Origin: Thiodiazotropha sp040507225
GTDB taxonomy: Bacteria; Pseudomonadota; Gammaproteobacteria; Chromatiales; Chromatiaceae
Length of the DNA stretch: 64,000 nucleotides
NCBI GenBank assembly: GCA_040507225.1
Contig: JBEVVG010000001.1
Coordinates: 1,426,001-1,490,000, forward strand
Reading direction: 5' to 3'
Made by a program: the position numbers and the translations under genes. How positions within the stretch are numbered: position 1 is the first letter of the stretch; every line of letters begins with the position of its first letter. The notes under the pieces were generated by a model that saw nothing but the letters and a program-made list of their open reading frames with translations, had not been told where the DNA came from and ran no database searches. Positions 8,025 to 17,771 of the stretch are shown here, in pieces.

Positions 8025-10436
8025 TCAATTAGTTAAAGAACTCTTCAATGCCAACGCGTCATTGATACCATCGAATTTTTTGCCACTGGATAACGCCTTG
8101 TCCAGGTAGTTTGCTGCCGCTTCATGATCGCCCTTAGCCTTATAGGCAACCGCCAGATGGTAGTCAATTTCCGGTAAATCCTTGCTCAACCTTGCCGCTT
8201 TTCGTAGCACCGTAATGGCATCATCATTCTCACCCCGTTTGACATGTAACCACCCGAGTGTATCCAGGATGATGGGGTTTTCAGAAGTGGCGAATCCATC
8301 GACCAAGCGAAGTGCCTGGTCCAATATTTGTGGATCGGATTTTCCACGGAGCATGATCATGACCAGATTGTTGGCGGCCAGCACATTCCCGGGATGTGTG
8401 TCCAGAATTTGTTGGTAAGTCTGCACGGATTTATCCGCCATTCCTAACTTGTCCTGTGCATTAGCCAATTCCAAACCCAAAACCTGATCCTGTGTTTTTG
8501 AGAATCCCTCTGTGAGTACGGATAAGGCTTCCTGTTGTTTACCCTGAGTTAATTTGACCTTGACGAGATTTTGATAGGGTACTGGCCAGTCACCATGGAC
8601 AGCCAATGCCTTTTTGAAGCTGTCCTCTGCGTCGCCAAGACGCTGTTGTGAAAGAAAGATTTCACCCAACAGATTGATAGCGCGGTAATGCTCCGGATTA
8701 TCTTTAACCACCTGCTCTACCAATTGAGTGGCCTGATCCGGTTGCTTAGCGAGGAAATAGCTCTTGGCTAAGGCTACGAGCACCTCGATTGCTCCCGGCT
8801 GCAATTCCAGAGCACGGTTGAATGAGGTAATACTTCTATCCAGATTACCCTGAGCCTGATAAGCCAGACCTTGATAATAAGGACCTAATGGGTTGTTGGC
8901 ATGCTCTGATTCAATATCCTGGGCCACCTCGGACAGATCATCCCACTGTTCCAGCTTTGAATAGACGGTTGCGAGTGCGCCGAGTACTTTAACATCAGTA
9001 GGGGCAAAGCGCCGGAGTTTGTTCAATACCACGACAGCATCATTCAATTCCCCCGTTTTGATCAGCAACTGTACCAGTTCAAAGTTAGCGGCAGATTCCT
9101 GAGGTTCTATTTTGATTGCATCTTCGAGACTTTTCCTCGCCAACTCGATCTCACCTTTTTTGAGATGCGCTCTTGCTAGGAGGCGGTGTGCCTTTACATA
9201 AGTAGGATCCTCCCGAATCAGCGTTCGAAGATCCGCGATACCTTTGTCTGGGTCACTACTGACGAGTGAAAGGCTGGCTCGAATAAATAATGCATCCTTG
9301 TACTTTGGATCGGCTTCCAGGACCTTTTCCACAGCGAAACCTGCTTGTTCATTGTCACCTTTGGACAACAGGGCAGTGGCCTTAAGCGTACTAGCCTTCA
9401 ATCCATCAGCCGACTCACCCTCTACTGCAATGACGTCAGCCAAGAGTTTTAGAGTTGCATCGAAGCGCTTCTGACTGAGGTAAAACCGAGCCAATTCTAT
9501 TTTGAAACTACTGTTGTCTGCAGTTTCGGTGGCATACTGATTCAGTAGCATTTCAGCATCAGAGGTTTTTTCATGACTCTTAAGAAAGGAGACAAGCGAC
9601 AATTTTGCTTCACTACTGTCCGGTAGATCATGCACCGCTTTACGTAGTACTTCCTCTGCTTGTACCCAGTTATCCTTGCTAGTGTAGAAGCTGACGAGAT
9701 GTAGGCGATTCTGGAGTTGATCAGGTTGACGTTCAACCAGGTCCGTCAATACCTTTACGACATTTTCGTCCTGGTTGGTTTCTGCGTACAGACGAGCCAA
9801 GAGCAGGTAAGAGGCAGCCCGGTCACGGTGATGTTCCAGTGAATCGCGTGCAATTATGATTGCACGTTCTGAATCCCCCTGATCGGCATATAAGGCAGAT
9901 AAAAGGGAAGCAGCTTCAACATTATCAGGATCAGATTCAATGGCCTTCAATACATCATTGATTGCAGCATCGGATTTATCGGATTTAGCTAGTGCAAATC
10001 CTCGCAAAACGAGCGCTTCAGAATTTACAGGGTCAACCTGTAGCGCAGCATCTGCAGCAGCCAGGGCTTTGTCATTATCTCCTGCGAGAATATATATGGT
10101 TCCAAGATGAACCTGAGCTTGAACATGTTGTGGATTGAGTTCGGTAGTTCGCAAATAGAGTGAAAATGCCTTTCGCCAGTTTTCTTCTTTTTCTTCAAGC
10201 AGACCGAACATGTAATAGGCATCGGCGTCTTTCGGATCGATTTGTAGTACATTTTTGAATTCTAGACGTGCCTTTGTATAGTTGCCTAGCTCGAACAGGT
10301 CCATACCGCGGTCATAGTAAGTTTTCTTTCTTGCAGACTTATCAGAACAGGCAGAAAACATCATTACCGCTGATATCAATAAAGGAATCAGGAGATATTT
10401 AATAAGAAGAATATACTGATTCTGGATCTTCATCAT
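8025..10436 (-). CDS. prsT: TPR-repeat lipoprotein of the PEP-CTERM/exosortase system (PrsT-like)
   Basis: An 803-residue protein with an N-terminal lipoprotein signal (hydrophobic LLIPLLISAVMM, lipobox FSAC, lipidated Cys30), followed almost entirely by tandem tetratricopeptide repeats with the consensus spacing of about 34 residues. Length, lipobox and repeat content match the TPR lipoprotein family (PrsT) found in PEP-CTERM polysaccharide loci, where it is thought to act in the periplasm or outer membrane during polymer export. Its neighbours, an exosortase upstream and rml genes downstream, support that. It lies in the transition between the AT-rich island and more GC-rich DNA. General TPR scaffolding (BcsC-like) is the alternative. 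Confidence 0.85.
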   Translation of the reverse strand: MMKIQNQYILLIKYLLIPLLISAVMMFSACSDKSARKKTYYDRGMDLFELGNYTKARLEFKNVLQIDPKDADAYYMFGLLEEKEENWRKAFSLYLRTTELNPQHVQAQVHLGTIYILAGDNDKALAAADAALQVDPVNSEALVLRGFALAKSDKSDAAINDVLKAIESDPDNVEAASLLSALYADQGDSERAIIIARDSLEHHRDRAASYLLLARLYAETNQDENVVKVLTDLVERQPDQLQNRLHLVSFYTSKDNWVQAEEVLRKAVHDLPDSSEAKLSLVSFLKSHEKTSDAEMLLNQYATETADNSSFKIELARFYLSQKRFDATLKLLADVIAVEGESADGLKASTLKATALLSKGDNEQAGFAVEKVLEADPKYKDALFIRASLSLVSSDPDKGIADLRTLIREDPTYVKAHRLLARAHLKKGEIELARKSLEDAIKIEPQESAANFELVQLLIKTGELNDAVVVLNKLRRFAPTDVKVLGALATVYSKLEQWDDLSEVAQDIESEHANNPLGPYYQGLAYQAQGNLDRSITSFNRALELQPGAIEVLVALAKSYFLAKQPDQATQLVEQVVKDNPEHYRAINLLGEIFLSQQRLGDAEDSFKKALAVHGDWPVPYQNLVKVKLTQGKQQEALSVLTEGFSKTQDQVLGLELANAQDKLGMADKSVQTYQQILDTHPGNVLAANNLVMIMLRGKSDPQILDQALRLVDGFATSENPIILDTLGWLHVKRGENDDAITVLRKAARLSKDLPEIDYHLAVAYKAKGDHEAAANYLDKALSSGKKFDGINDALALKSSLTN

Positions 10437-10906
10437 GTAGATACCATTTCTTGTCGAGATGACTTCATATCAGTCTAACAATACGTAGAACTGCTATATA
10501 AAAGAGCAAGAACCTTTAAAATACTTGCTGTTGTATATATTTCCAGTTACAAATGTTCTATAGGGTTTGACAGAGGTGGGTAGTGAATATCCTTGTGTTA
10601 CATACTATTTTCCCTGTCAAATATTGAATCTGTCAGTGACCGCACAATAACACTATATGCAGTGCAACTCGAAGTTTACAAGAGAAATCTATGCTCTTGT
10701 TCACACTGCATATATATTATGAAACAGCATAGTCCTGAATATGTTGATATTCTGCATATTTCCGGTGGCCATCTCAGTAAATTTATCATCATGCAACATA
10801 TAGATGTCAGACTGTGTCTATGGCAGACCGTCACAACAAGACTAGACAGTCTCTATGTGTTTTTGGTATATCGAATTATTACTATTTGATATGGATATTT
10901 ATTGCT
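10437..10906. other. Intergenic region with several inverted repeats, 470 bp
   Basis: AT-rich spacer between the exosortase gene and prsT. It holds at least three inverted repeats (10566-10621, 10654-10714 and 10809-10852). I see no gene: a 98-codon plus-strand frame at 10593-10889 has a cysteine-rich, family-less translation and no good ribosome site. The structure may be a terminator/leader for prsT or a small RNA. Confidence 0.5.
10654..10714. repeat. Nested inverted repeat (possible structured RNA or MITE-like element)
   Basis: The outer arms TATATGCAGTG (10654-10664) and CACTGCATATA (10704-10714) are perfect 11-base complements. Between them lie inner arms ACAAGAG (10678-10684) and CTCTTGT (10694-10700). 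The two nested stems would fold into one long hairpin in RNA from either strand. There is no T-run directly after, so simple termination is not the obvious role. Confidence 0.6.
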
Positions 10907-12466
10907 TCAATTAGGTATAAACCCTTCTAGCAATGGCACAAGGTCTTCAGCAAATTCGACTAGTCTTCTATCACCGTCACTCCATTCCTCATCGAGTCCT
11001 ACCGAAGTGGTCAGCCTTACTAATGCGCCATCTGTACGCTGACGAGTTAGTCCATCATAGAAAAGATACCATTTAACCAGCCATTCACTCGTAATCACGC
11101 GGCCTCTTTGCTGAAACCAATAGTAAACAAGTTGTCGAACATCTCCTTTTTTTATGACAAGACGATTCACAATTAAGGTATGTCCATTTACCTGAAGGCC
11201 AAGCACTTTTACTTGCGTGACCTTGTCTATTTCCCACCCACCTCCGGGTATACAAGAACGTGGACTGTGCGCTGCGGAACCCGCCTGCTGCGATGCATAA
11301 TATGCCGTATAGAAATTGACCTGAGTTCCTTTCTTGTAATAGTCACCAATCAGGTAGTCATCTAATTTCAGAGATTTAAGATAAACATCTTCCAGTATGT
11401 CAGAATCTCCACGCCACCCATTGAATACTGAGGGAAAGCTGCCAAAATCTCTTCTGTCAGGAATAATTTCCTCTTGCGACTTCACATAGAGTGAACATAT
11501 CGCGATCAAAACGACTGACGCCATTATCCCGTAGTGTACTGGCGTGATGGCCTTATTACGAAACAAAACACTCTTTGGAACCGGGCTAGGTGTCTCCAGA
11601 CCGAATACATCACGTAGTCGGCGACCACTACTGCCGATTCTTACGAGAATTGTCATTTCAATAAAAAGAATCAACAAGCAGGCTATAAAAACCACCCATC
11701 CCTCGAAATAGTGTAGAAACCCGTCTGCTTGTTTCTGCCCCCAGTTATCGACTAAGACTCCTATTACTCCAATTCTGAAACTGTTCATTAAGACAGCAAT
11801 TGGAATACTAGAAAAAAAAACCACGAACCTTTTCCACAGTTCTACACGAAAGATATAAGCAGCGAGATACGCTAAGCTTACCAAAGGAAACAAGTATCTG
11901 AGTCCACTGCATGCTTCGACTACTTGGAGTTTGTAATCACCCAAATCGATTACGTTCCCTTCCAGATAGACGCTTATACCGAACCAACGTATTACGTTTA
12001 CACCAATTTCAGACGAAATTAATTGTAATTTTGCAGATAAATTGTTGTATATGAAAGGTGGAAGAGGGACAATAAAAAAGAGCAGTGCAAGTGGACCAGC
12101 GATTATCTTAAATGCTTGCCAACCAAGAAGGGCATAGACAATACCAACGAGAGTCAAGACTAGTGAGTATTGAACGAGAGTGTATGATGTAGCTATTTGA
12201 CCGACAAAGAACAGTAATCCCGCAAGTACAACAATCAGCACCCCACTCCATGAAGGCAGTATCTCTGCAACAACGAGTTTGTTTCTTCTTTGCCAACCGA
12301 GATAAATAGATATGAAAGGCAGAAAAAATGCATATCCATATTCTTCCTTTCCTGACCATCTATTTACCATGTCAGTGATACCACCCCAGTATCCATAACT
12401 TAACACTATTGCATAAATACAAAGAAGTATTAAGTAATGTCTATTTCCGCGATCTTCAGTGGTCAT
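10907..12466 (-). CDS. Exosortase fused to an EpsI domain (XrtD-like)
   Basis: A membrane-embedded cysteine transpeptidase predicted to process proteins with a C-terminal PEP-CTERM-type tail. Its 519 residues comprise an N-terminal exosortase domain with about eight membrane segments and a C-terminal EpsI domain. The catalytic triad is visible: Cys186 in EACSGLR, Arg231 in NSFRIG, His252 in FLHYFEG. The EpsI signature HSPRSC-IPGGGW is at about 400-411. In classic XrtA loci exosortase and EpsI are often separate genes. The fused architecture and length match what I recall of the VPLPA-CTERM-associated XrtD group, but this subgroup call is recollection. I see no target protein with a PEP-CTERM-like tail in the window. 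Confidence 0.9.
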   Translation of the reverse strand: MTTEDRGNRHYLILLCIYAIVLSYGYWGGITDMVNRWSGKEEYGYAFFLPFISIYLGWQRRNKLVVAEILPSWSGVLIVVLAGLLFFVGQIATSYTLVQYSLVLTLVGIVYALLGWQAFKIIAGPLALLFFIVPLPPFIYNNLSAKLQLISSEIGVNVIRWFGISVYLEGNVIDLGDYKLQVVEACSGLRYLFPLVSLAYLAAYIFRVELWKRFVVFFSSIPIAVLMNSFRIGVIGVLVDNWGQKQADGFLHYFEGWVVFIACLLILFIEMTILVRIGSSGRRLRDVFGLETPSPVPKSVLFRNKAITPVHYGIMASVVLIAICSLYVKSQEEIIPDRRDFGSFPSVFNGWRGDSDILEDVYLKSLKLDDYLIGDYYKKGTQVNFYTAYYASQQAGSAAHSPRSCIPGGGWEIDKVTQVKVLGLQVNGHTLIVNRLVIKKGDVRQLVYYWFQQRGRVITSEWLVKWYLFYDGLTRQRTDGALVRLTTSVGLDEEWSDGDRRLVEFAEDLVPLLEGFIPN

Positions 12467-12963
12467 TACTACGTTCGCTTCAACATCCTGTTATTCGACC
12501 CAGAATAGATAAATAAATAAAAACATTCTACAGCAATCCAGTGGCGATAGATATAAAATGATAATTCTTCATTAAGACATTTAGATTATTACCTTTCAGT
12601 TTACTTGCGAAACTTCACAACATTTCTTTCTCTCTACTATCGATACCAGTAAAAAGAGACTTCGCATCATATTGGTATAAAATGTTGGTAATTATTTTTC
12701 GTCAATTATAATTAACTATGATGTGGCTATATTGAACTTTTTTACGCTTAAACGTCTACTGTTGTTTAAATCAGTATAAAGGGTCGTACAACTAATAATG
12801 TCCACACATAACTTTAATTATCAACCAACATAAGAGATTTGAGATTTCTTTGATCTTAACCATTCGCGACTGATGAACGGTTGCAACATATATCTTACAG
12901 ACGAAGTATGTCGAACAACCAAACACGCAAGTTGAGCGTGCGATAGTCTTTAGAAATCACCCA
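12467..12963. other. Intergenic region, 497 bp, AT-rich
   Basis: No gene seen. A short hairpin (CACGC...GCGTG, 12925-12941) lies just past the stop of the beta-helix gene on the minus strand and is followed there by a T-rich tract, so weak termination is possible. The promoter for the exosortase gene should lie near 12480-12650, in very AT-rich DNA where many -10-like hexamers occur by chance. Confidence 0.4.
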
Positions 12964-14505
12964 TTATCTTATATTTTTAACATGATTTATATTTCGTGAC
13001 ATAACTCCGACATCTTTTACATAGTTGCCTCTACAGTCATTTCCGATTAGATAATTACATGTTGCATCAATGGAACATCGTTCAACATTACACTCTGATG
13101 TATTACGATCACTGAATTGTGTTTTATTGAGTGACGACACGCAGCTAACTAATATGTCGACCATATTTGATACTGGTTTATTCAAATGGTAGAACCGCAT
13201 GTCTCTAAATATGTTTTTCAACCGTTGTAGGTGGTAATCCCCATCCAAGCCCTTGTCGAACGAACCTATCCATTTCCATATTATTGCCCCATCAGAGCAA
13301 GAGCCATGATTATGCGTTGGCTCAACACTCCCTGTGACTGACTCTTCATTCAAATGACCTTCTGCATAGTAGACATTACCATCATTAGCAGCATATCTAA
13401 GATTTGCTTTTACGATTTTTCCTCTGTTCCATGACTTGTATTGGCTTCTTTCAAGCTTAATACCGTATATTTGTGTTTTGATTATTTGAGTTTCACTACA
13501 TATATTATCAATTACTATATTAAATCTTGCAAAGCCGCCGAAATTTGGGACTAAAGCAATACCCGAATAGTTAAGATTCTTGTTTCGTAAGAGATTATGT
13601 TGTCCGTTATTTTCGCATTTATTTTGAAGTATGATATTTGCCTCGCCATATACACCGATTCCGTGATAGTTGCTCGATTCGCAGCAATTTTTTTCTATGA
13701 TATTTCCATAACCAGTTACCGATATCGCATTGTCACCACTACCAACAATCGTATTGCCACCTACCAGATTATGATGTGCATCATAAGTTATACCACAAAA
13801 TTCCAATCGGTTATCTTTACATTTATTATCTTTTATAATGTTAAAAGAAGCTTTGTCTGTAACCCATATACCGAAGCCGTGATTATTTTTTATTGTTATA
13901 TCGTTCAAGTTGTTATATCTACAATTCTCACTTCTTAGAGCGATACCAGTACCATGTGAATTCATAACTGAACAATTTGATACTCGCCCTTCTTTACATT
14001 GCATCAGAATATTATATACACCACCCTTTACTATCACCGAATTCAGTACTTTTGATTTTTTACCTTGCATCTGAATTACAACGGATCCGCCTATAACTCC
14101 ACTAAAGCCACCATCAATTTCTAAATTATCAATTACGGTATTATCATGCATGTAAATGCATACTTTTATATCACCTGAAAACAATAACTTTGGACGAACA
14201 ATTGATTTGCTGTATATCTTAACCCCTTTTGGCAATTCAAGGGCTGCAGTTATGACATACGGGTTATTACTAAATGGTATATGAATATTGTTGAAGTTCT
14301 TAATTGCCAGCCTGAATACTTTTGTATCATCTGTAATACCATCACCTTTTGCCCCCATCTCCTTTATATCCACATTGCGACTAATATCTAAGCAAGAGAC
14401 TACATTGTTATTCGACTGCGTAGCCTTAGTTAGTTTTGTGAATCCTAGAAACAGCCCAAGTATGTGTATGTTGAAATATCGTCTATCCATATAACAATCT
14501 TCCAA
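12964..14505 (-). CDS. Secreted right-handed beta-helix protein with tail-spike-type insertion
   Basis: A 513-residue protein of the pectate-lyase-like superfamily. The start of the helix is marked by GAKGDGITDDT (51-61), the usual N-terminal motif of these proteins. Many short strands with N/G/I-rich turns follow (NNHGFGIWV, GYGNIIEKN and similar). The ATG at codon 6 gives a short hydrophobic N-terminus (HILGLFLGF) that may be a signal peptide. At about residues 360-410 there is a segment of the form NVYYAEG...SVEPTH...SDGAIIWKW, known to me from phage tail spikes and capsule-acting beta-helix proteins. It sits between a polymerase and an exosortase, so a glycan lyase, hydrolase or epimerase acting on the local polymer is the likeliest role. 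Its AT-rich codons match the island. Confidence 0.75.
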   Translation of the reverse strand: MEDCYMDRRYFNIHILGLFLGFTKLTKATQSNNNVVSCLDISRNVDIKEMGAKGDGITDDTKVFRLAIKNFNNIHIPFSNNPYVITAALELPKGVKIYSKSIVRPKLLFSGDIKVCIYMHDNTVIDNLEIDGGFSGVIGGSVVIQMQGKKSKVLNSVIVKGGVYNILMQCKEGRVSNCSVMNSHGTGIALRSENCRYNNLNDITIKNNHGFGIWVTDKASFNIIKDNKCKDNRLEFCGITYDAHHNLVGGNTIVGSGDNAISVTGYGNIIEKNCCESSNYHGIGVYGEANIILQNKCENNGQHNLLRNKNLNYSGIALVPNFGGFARFNIVIDNICSETQIIKTQIYGIKLERSQYKSWNRGKIVKANLRYAANDGNVYYAEGHLNEESVTGSVEPTHNHGSCSDGAIIWKWIGSFDKGLDGDYHLQRLKNIFRDMRFYHLNKPVSNMVDILVSCVSSLNKTQFSDRNTSECNVERCSIDATCNYLIGNDCRGNYVKDVGVMSRNINHVKNIR

Positions 14506-14519
14506 CCTATATTTGTTTT

Positions 14520-15956
14520 CTAATCATTTTGCATCCTAAGGTTAAATTGCCTAATTTTGGCACGCGCTGCCAACAACAAGCCGATCGATATATATAAGAA
14601 GACACCAGCGGGACCTATCATTCTATTGGCAAATGGGAGTTGCACTAAATAAATAATGATTACTATTACAAGGCCTTGATGTAGACCTTGATTAAAAATA
14701 ATTTCCTTCTTTATGATTCTACTAAACAACAGAATGAAGGACATCGCATATAGAGTTCCACCGAACAAACCTAATACCGTTGGGATCTCCATTAAACCAC
14801 TATCGAAAGCGGTTTTATCACTTAAGCTCGTCTTATTCAGCACTTGACTCTTTCCAACAGAACCCAACCCATCGCCTATTACATTTGTAAATGCTCTTAT
14901 CGCCATTTGTTTATAAAATTTTGTTCTCTCAGAATAGCTAACATCATTTTCTATTCCTGTTAGTGTATCAATCCTTTCACCAATTCTCTCGTACATAGGT
15001 GATAAGTAGATACTATATGTAATTATTAATCCCAAAAGAAGTCCACCTAAGCCAATTTGGATTCCAAGCTTGGGTTTATTCATAGTAATGAGAAATACTA
15101 ACATTAAAAATCCAATAGCCATCGCACCCCATGTTGAGCGAACTAATGACAACAATATTCCTACGGTACCAAAACCAGCTACTACCCATCCTATTTTTGA
15201 TCTAACACTAAACATGATGAATACGAATCCAGCCATTACAGGAGCTAATATCATCGGTGAATTCATTGTTGAAAACACACGTACCCTGTATGGCAGCGGC
15301 TCTCCGATGGATGTCATTGGTACATTGTTCATCCATAATGCGTCCCACTTAGGAAGCACTAGAAATTGAATAATTGCATATAATCCGATTATTGTCATGC
15401 AGACCTTGATACCACGCACATATGAGGATTCGATTATTTCCAACTGTTTCCAATTCGAAGAAACATATACTGCAAGAATAGTTGGCACAATCCAATCTGT
15501 TAGAGAATATGTTGCGGACATAAATCCATTATTTACCACCCCTATAGCATACGCATAAATAACTGCAATGATTTGAGGAAGCAACACTGACCATTGAGAA
15601 AAATTTGCGATTAACTTGCCTATAATCAATAACGATACTAATGAAGCAATTATCGGTGCAAGCCCATAGTAATTATAAGTAGAGTAACCCAAGTCGTAAT
15701 CTATCACTCTACGTACGAATGGCGTAAACAAATAAAGATGAACGATTAATGCAATATATAAATACGGTCTTTTAACTAACGAAACTGCCAATATTAAAGT
15801 TACTGCAATATACAAAACAGATGAATATTTGTGTGAACCCGTAATCCCAAGTAAATAAGCAAAGCCAATGAGTATGAATATCAAATATAGATGAAGCGTG
15901 TATCCGCCTTTTATAGAGCTTGCGCTCATACTACGCTTATTTATTTTATTATACAT
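14520..15956 (-). CDS. Wzy/O-antigen-ligase-family polysaccharide polymerase
   Basis: A 478-residue integral membrane protein with about 12 hydrophobic segments and a large periplasmic loop (roughly residues 320-380, including ERIGERIDTL). This layout is typical of Wzy polymerases and WaaL-type ligases. Arginines sit in short periplasmic loops (LVRSTWGA). It would join lipid-linked repeat units in the periplasm. The start codon follows the stop of the acetyltransferase gene directly (TAAATG), so the two are translationally coupled. The presence of Wzx and Wzz in the same block favours the polymerase reading. Confidence 0.82.
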   Translation of the reverse strand: MYNKINKRSMSASSIKGGYTLHLYLIFILIGFAYLLGITGSHKYSSVLYIAVTLILAVSLVKRPYLYIALIVHLYLFTPFVRRVIDYDLGYSTYNYYGLAPIIASLVSLLIIGKLIANFSQWSVLLPQIIAVIYAYAIGVVNNGFMSATYSLTDWIVPTILAVYVSSNWKQLEIIESSYVRGIKVCMTIIGLYAIIQFLVLPKWDALWMNNVPMTSIGEPLPYRVRVFSTMNSPMILAPVMAGFVFIMFSVRSKIGWVVAGFGTVGILLSLVRSTWGAMAIGFLMLVFLITMNKPKLGIQIGLGGLLLGLIITYSIYLSPMYERIGERIDTLTGIENDVSYSERTKFYKQMAIRAFTNVIGDGLGSVGKSQVLNKTSLSDKTAFDSGLMEIPTVLGLFGGTLYAMSFILLFSRIIKKEIIFNQGLHQGLVIVIIIYLVQLPFANRMIGPAGVFLYISIGLLLAARAKIRQFNLRMQND

Positions 15957-16478
15957 TTACAATACTCTAGCCGGGACCCCTACTGCCACAGAATTATCAG
16001 GAATCGATTTTGTGACTACTGCATTCGTACCGATTACTGCATGCTTTCCAATCACAACCCCGCCAATTATTTTAGAACCTGCATATAGTATTGCACCTTC
16101 ATTAATTATAGGATAAGAACTGGATTTTCTATCCGTTACACCTATCGTTACTTGCTGATAAATACAGACGCCAACTTCTATTATCGTCCGTTCACCTATT
16201 ACAATCCCATTTGCATGCGGTATGATTATTCCCTCCTTGATATCCGCCTCAGGGCTTATATGGCATCCAGTCAAAACAACAGACACACTTCTAAGAATTC
16301 TACCCAGAACCATACCAAGATACTTTATATTACGGATTTTTTTTTCTATCCTATATAGAAAGAGCATTTGCATGCCTGGATGCAATATGCTTTTCACAAG
16401 AGTAAATAATATATTATTAGTATATGTAGAGTTTGCAATAGCATCGGCTTTTATTTGGTTTAATACAGATTGTGTCAT
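15957..16478 (-). CDS. Hexapeptide-repeat O-acetyltransferase (serine-acetyltransferase-like)
   Basis: A 173-residue left-handed beta-helix acyltransferase. The C-terminal half has the [LIV]-G-x-x hexapeptide pattern (IVIGERTII, IIGGVVIGKHAVIGTNAVV) and ends with VAVGVPARV, typical of CysE-like sugar acetyltransferases. It lies between Wzx and Wzy, so it probably acetylates a sugar of the repeat unit from acetyl-CoA. True cysteine biosynthesis is less likely, since it is short and lacks the long N-terminal helical domain of CysE. Confidence 0.82.
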   Translation of the reverse strand: MTQSVLNQIKADAIANSTYTNNILFTLVKSILHPGMQMLFLYRIEKKIRNIKYLGMVLGRILRSVSVVLTGCHISPEADIKEGIIIPHANGIVIGERTIIEVGVCIYQQVTIGVTDRKSSSYPIINEGAILYAGSKIIGGVVIGKHAVIGTNAVVTKSIPDNSVAVGVPARVL

Positions 16479-16496
16479 ATTTTTTTGCGCAGTCTT

Positions 16497-17771
16497 TCAA
16501 CGGATAGTATCGAATTTGTTTACAATACCTATATTTATTGAAACTAACAGCCAAATAGACCTAAAGGCTTGACTCAAAATGATTGAATAAAATATACCCA
16601 CCAATCCATAGATATTGCCAAGTACTAGGCACAAAATAACCAGCAAAATAAAAACAATACTATTCTGTACTAATTCATTTTTATACTGGAGTTGAGATAT
16701 TTTAACCGGCCCCATGACACAATTAAAATATGAAAAAGCCGTACTAATCGCGATCAATTTAAAATAATCAATATTTTCAGCAAACACGTCATTCAGCAAA
16801 ATCTCTAAAAATTTCTCACTATATTCAGAGATCGAGACTATATATAACGAAAGGCTACAAGCTGATGATATACCGAACAATAACAACACATACTTCTTGA
16901 ACTTCTGAAGACTACCAGTCTGATAACTTCTACCAAGTTTTGGCATCAATGCATGAGTAAAACCACTTAGCAGAGGTACAAAGGCATTGCTTATCTGTAC
17001 AAACCCCGCAAGTAAACCAACAGTGGCCGCATCGAATATTGCTGTACCAATAATTCTAGGCGTCGATGCGTTTACGGACGCAATGAATATTGCTGATGTT
17101 ATTGGGAATGATAACTTGAGATATGGTAAGAATTCTCTTTTAGTAGGAACCGTGAACCATTCGTTAGTGGCATATAATTTACGATCTTGAACATACGAAT
17201 ATTGCTTTATTATCTTAAACTCAAAAGTAATATAAAAGCCTAATTGACAAACCATTAAACACACAAATCCAATTTCAGGACTTTGTAGTAAATAAATAAT
17301 ACATGTCATCAGCAGAGGAAATATAACGTTTCGCGTAAAAGCTGAAATTGCCATGTATTTATAGTTGTCTTCTCTTAAATACAACCCTGACGAGTAATCA
17401 AATAATGACTCTACAATTCGAATAATTCCTAGCACTAGGATTAGCGGCCAGTACCTATCACTTACTCCGGTAATGATAAATAATATTGAAATTACATACG
17501 CAATTAATGAAGTCCATAGTCTTATTTTAAATGAAGTAATAATTACACTATTTATTGTATAGTTTGTTGCTGTTATTTCTTTTAACGATAGCGCCGACGC
17601 CTTAAATATAGGCATGAAAATAGCAGCAGCAAACGCATAAATTCCAACGATTTCCATACCCACATATTTTGACAAAGTTATCAAAACAATCCATGGATAA
17701 AAGGCATTTGAGACTGTTGTGATAATTGACAATATAGAATCACTACCTAAATTGTCTTTTATATTATTCAT
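16497..17771 (-). CDS. Wzx-type flippase (polysaccharide biosynthesis family)
   Basis: A 424-residue protein with about 12 membrane helices across its whole length. The SWALLOW layout of an oligosaccharide flippase is recognisable: an N-terminal YPWIVLITLSKYVG segment, a mid-protein basic loop, and a helix pair near SGFTHALMPKLG. It would flip undecaprenyl-linked repeat units across the inner membrane for the Wzy polymerase. Its start follows directly on the stop of the upstream glycosyltransferase (TAAATG). Confidence 0.85.
   Translation of the reverse strand: MNNIKDNLGSDSILSIITTVSNAFYPWIVLITLSKYVGMEIVGIYAFAAAIFMPIFKASALSLKEITATNYTINSVIITSFKIRLWTSLIAYVISILFIITGVSDRYWPLILVLGIIRIVESLFDYSSGLYLREDNYKYMAISAFTRNVIFPLLMTCIIYLLQSPEIGFVCLMVCQLGFYITFEFKIIKQYSYVQDRKLYATNEWFTVPTKREFLPYLKLSFPITSAIFIASVNASTPRIIGTAIFDAATVGLLAGFVQISNAFVPLLSGFTHALMPKLGRSYQTGSLQKFKKYVLLLFGISSACSLSLYIVSISEYSEKFLEILLNDVFAENIDYFKLIAISTAFSYFNCVMGPVKISQLQYKNELVQNSIVFILLVILCLVLGNIYGLVGIFYSIILSQAFRSIWLLVSINIGIVNKFDTIR

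Noticed and set aside
10593..10889. 98-codon plus-strand frame in the prsT upstream gap
   Set aside because: Overlaps the inverted-repeat cluster, has an odd Cys/Ile composition and no ribosome site. More likely chance in AT-rich DNA.
12964..14505. Prophage origin of the whole cassette, suggested by the tail-spike-like insert
   Set aside because: No integrase, capsid, terminase or tail genes are nearby. The neighbours are a complete Wzx/Wzy polysaccharide set.
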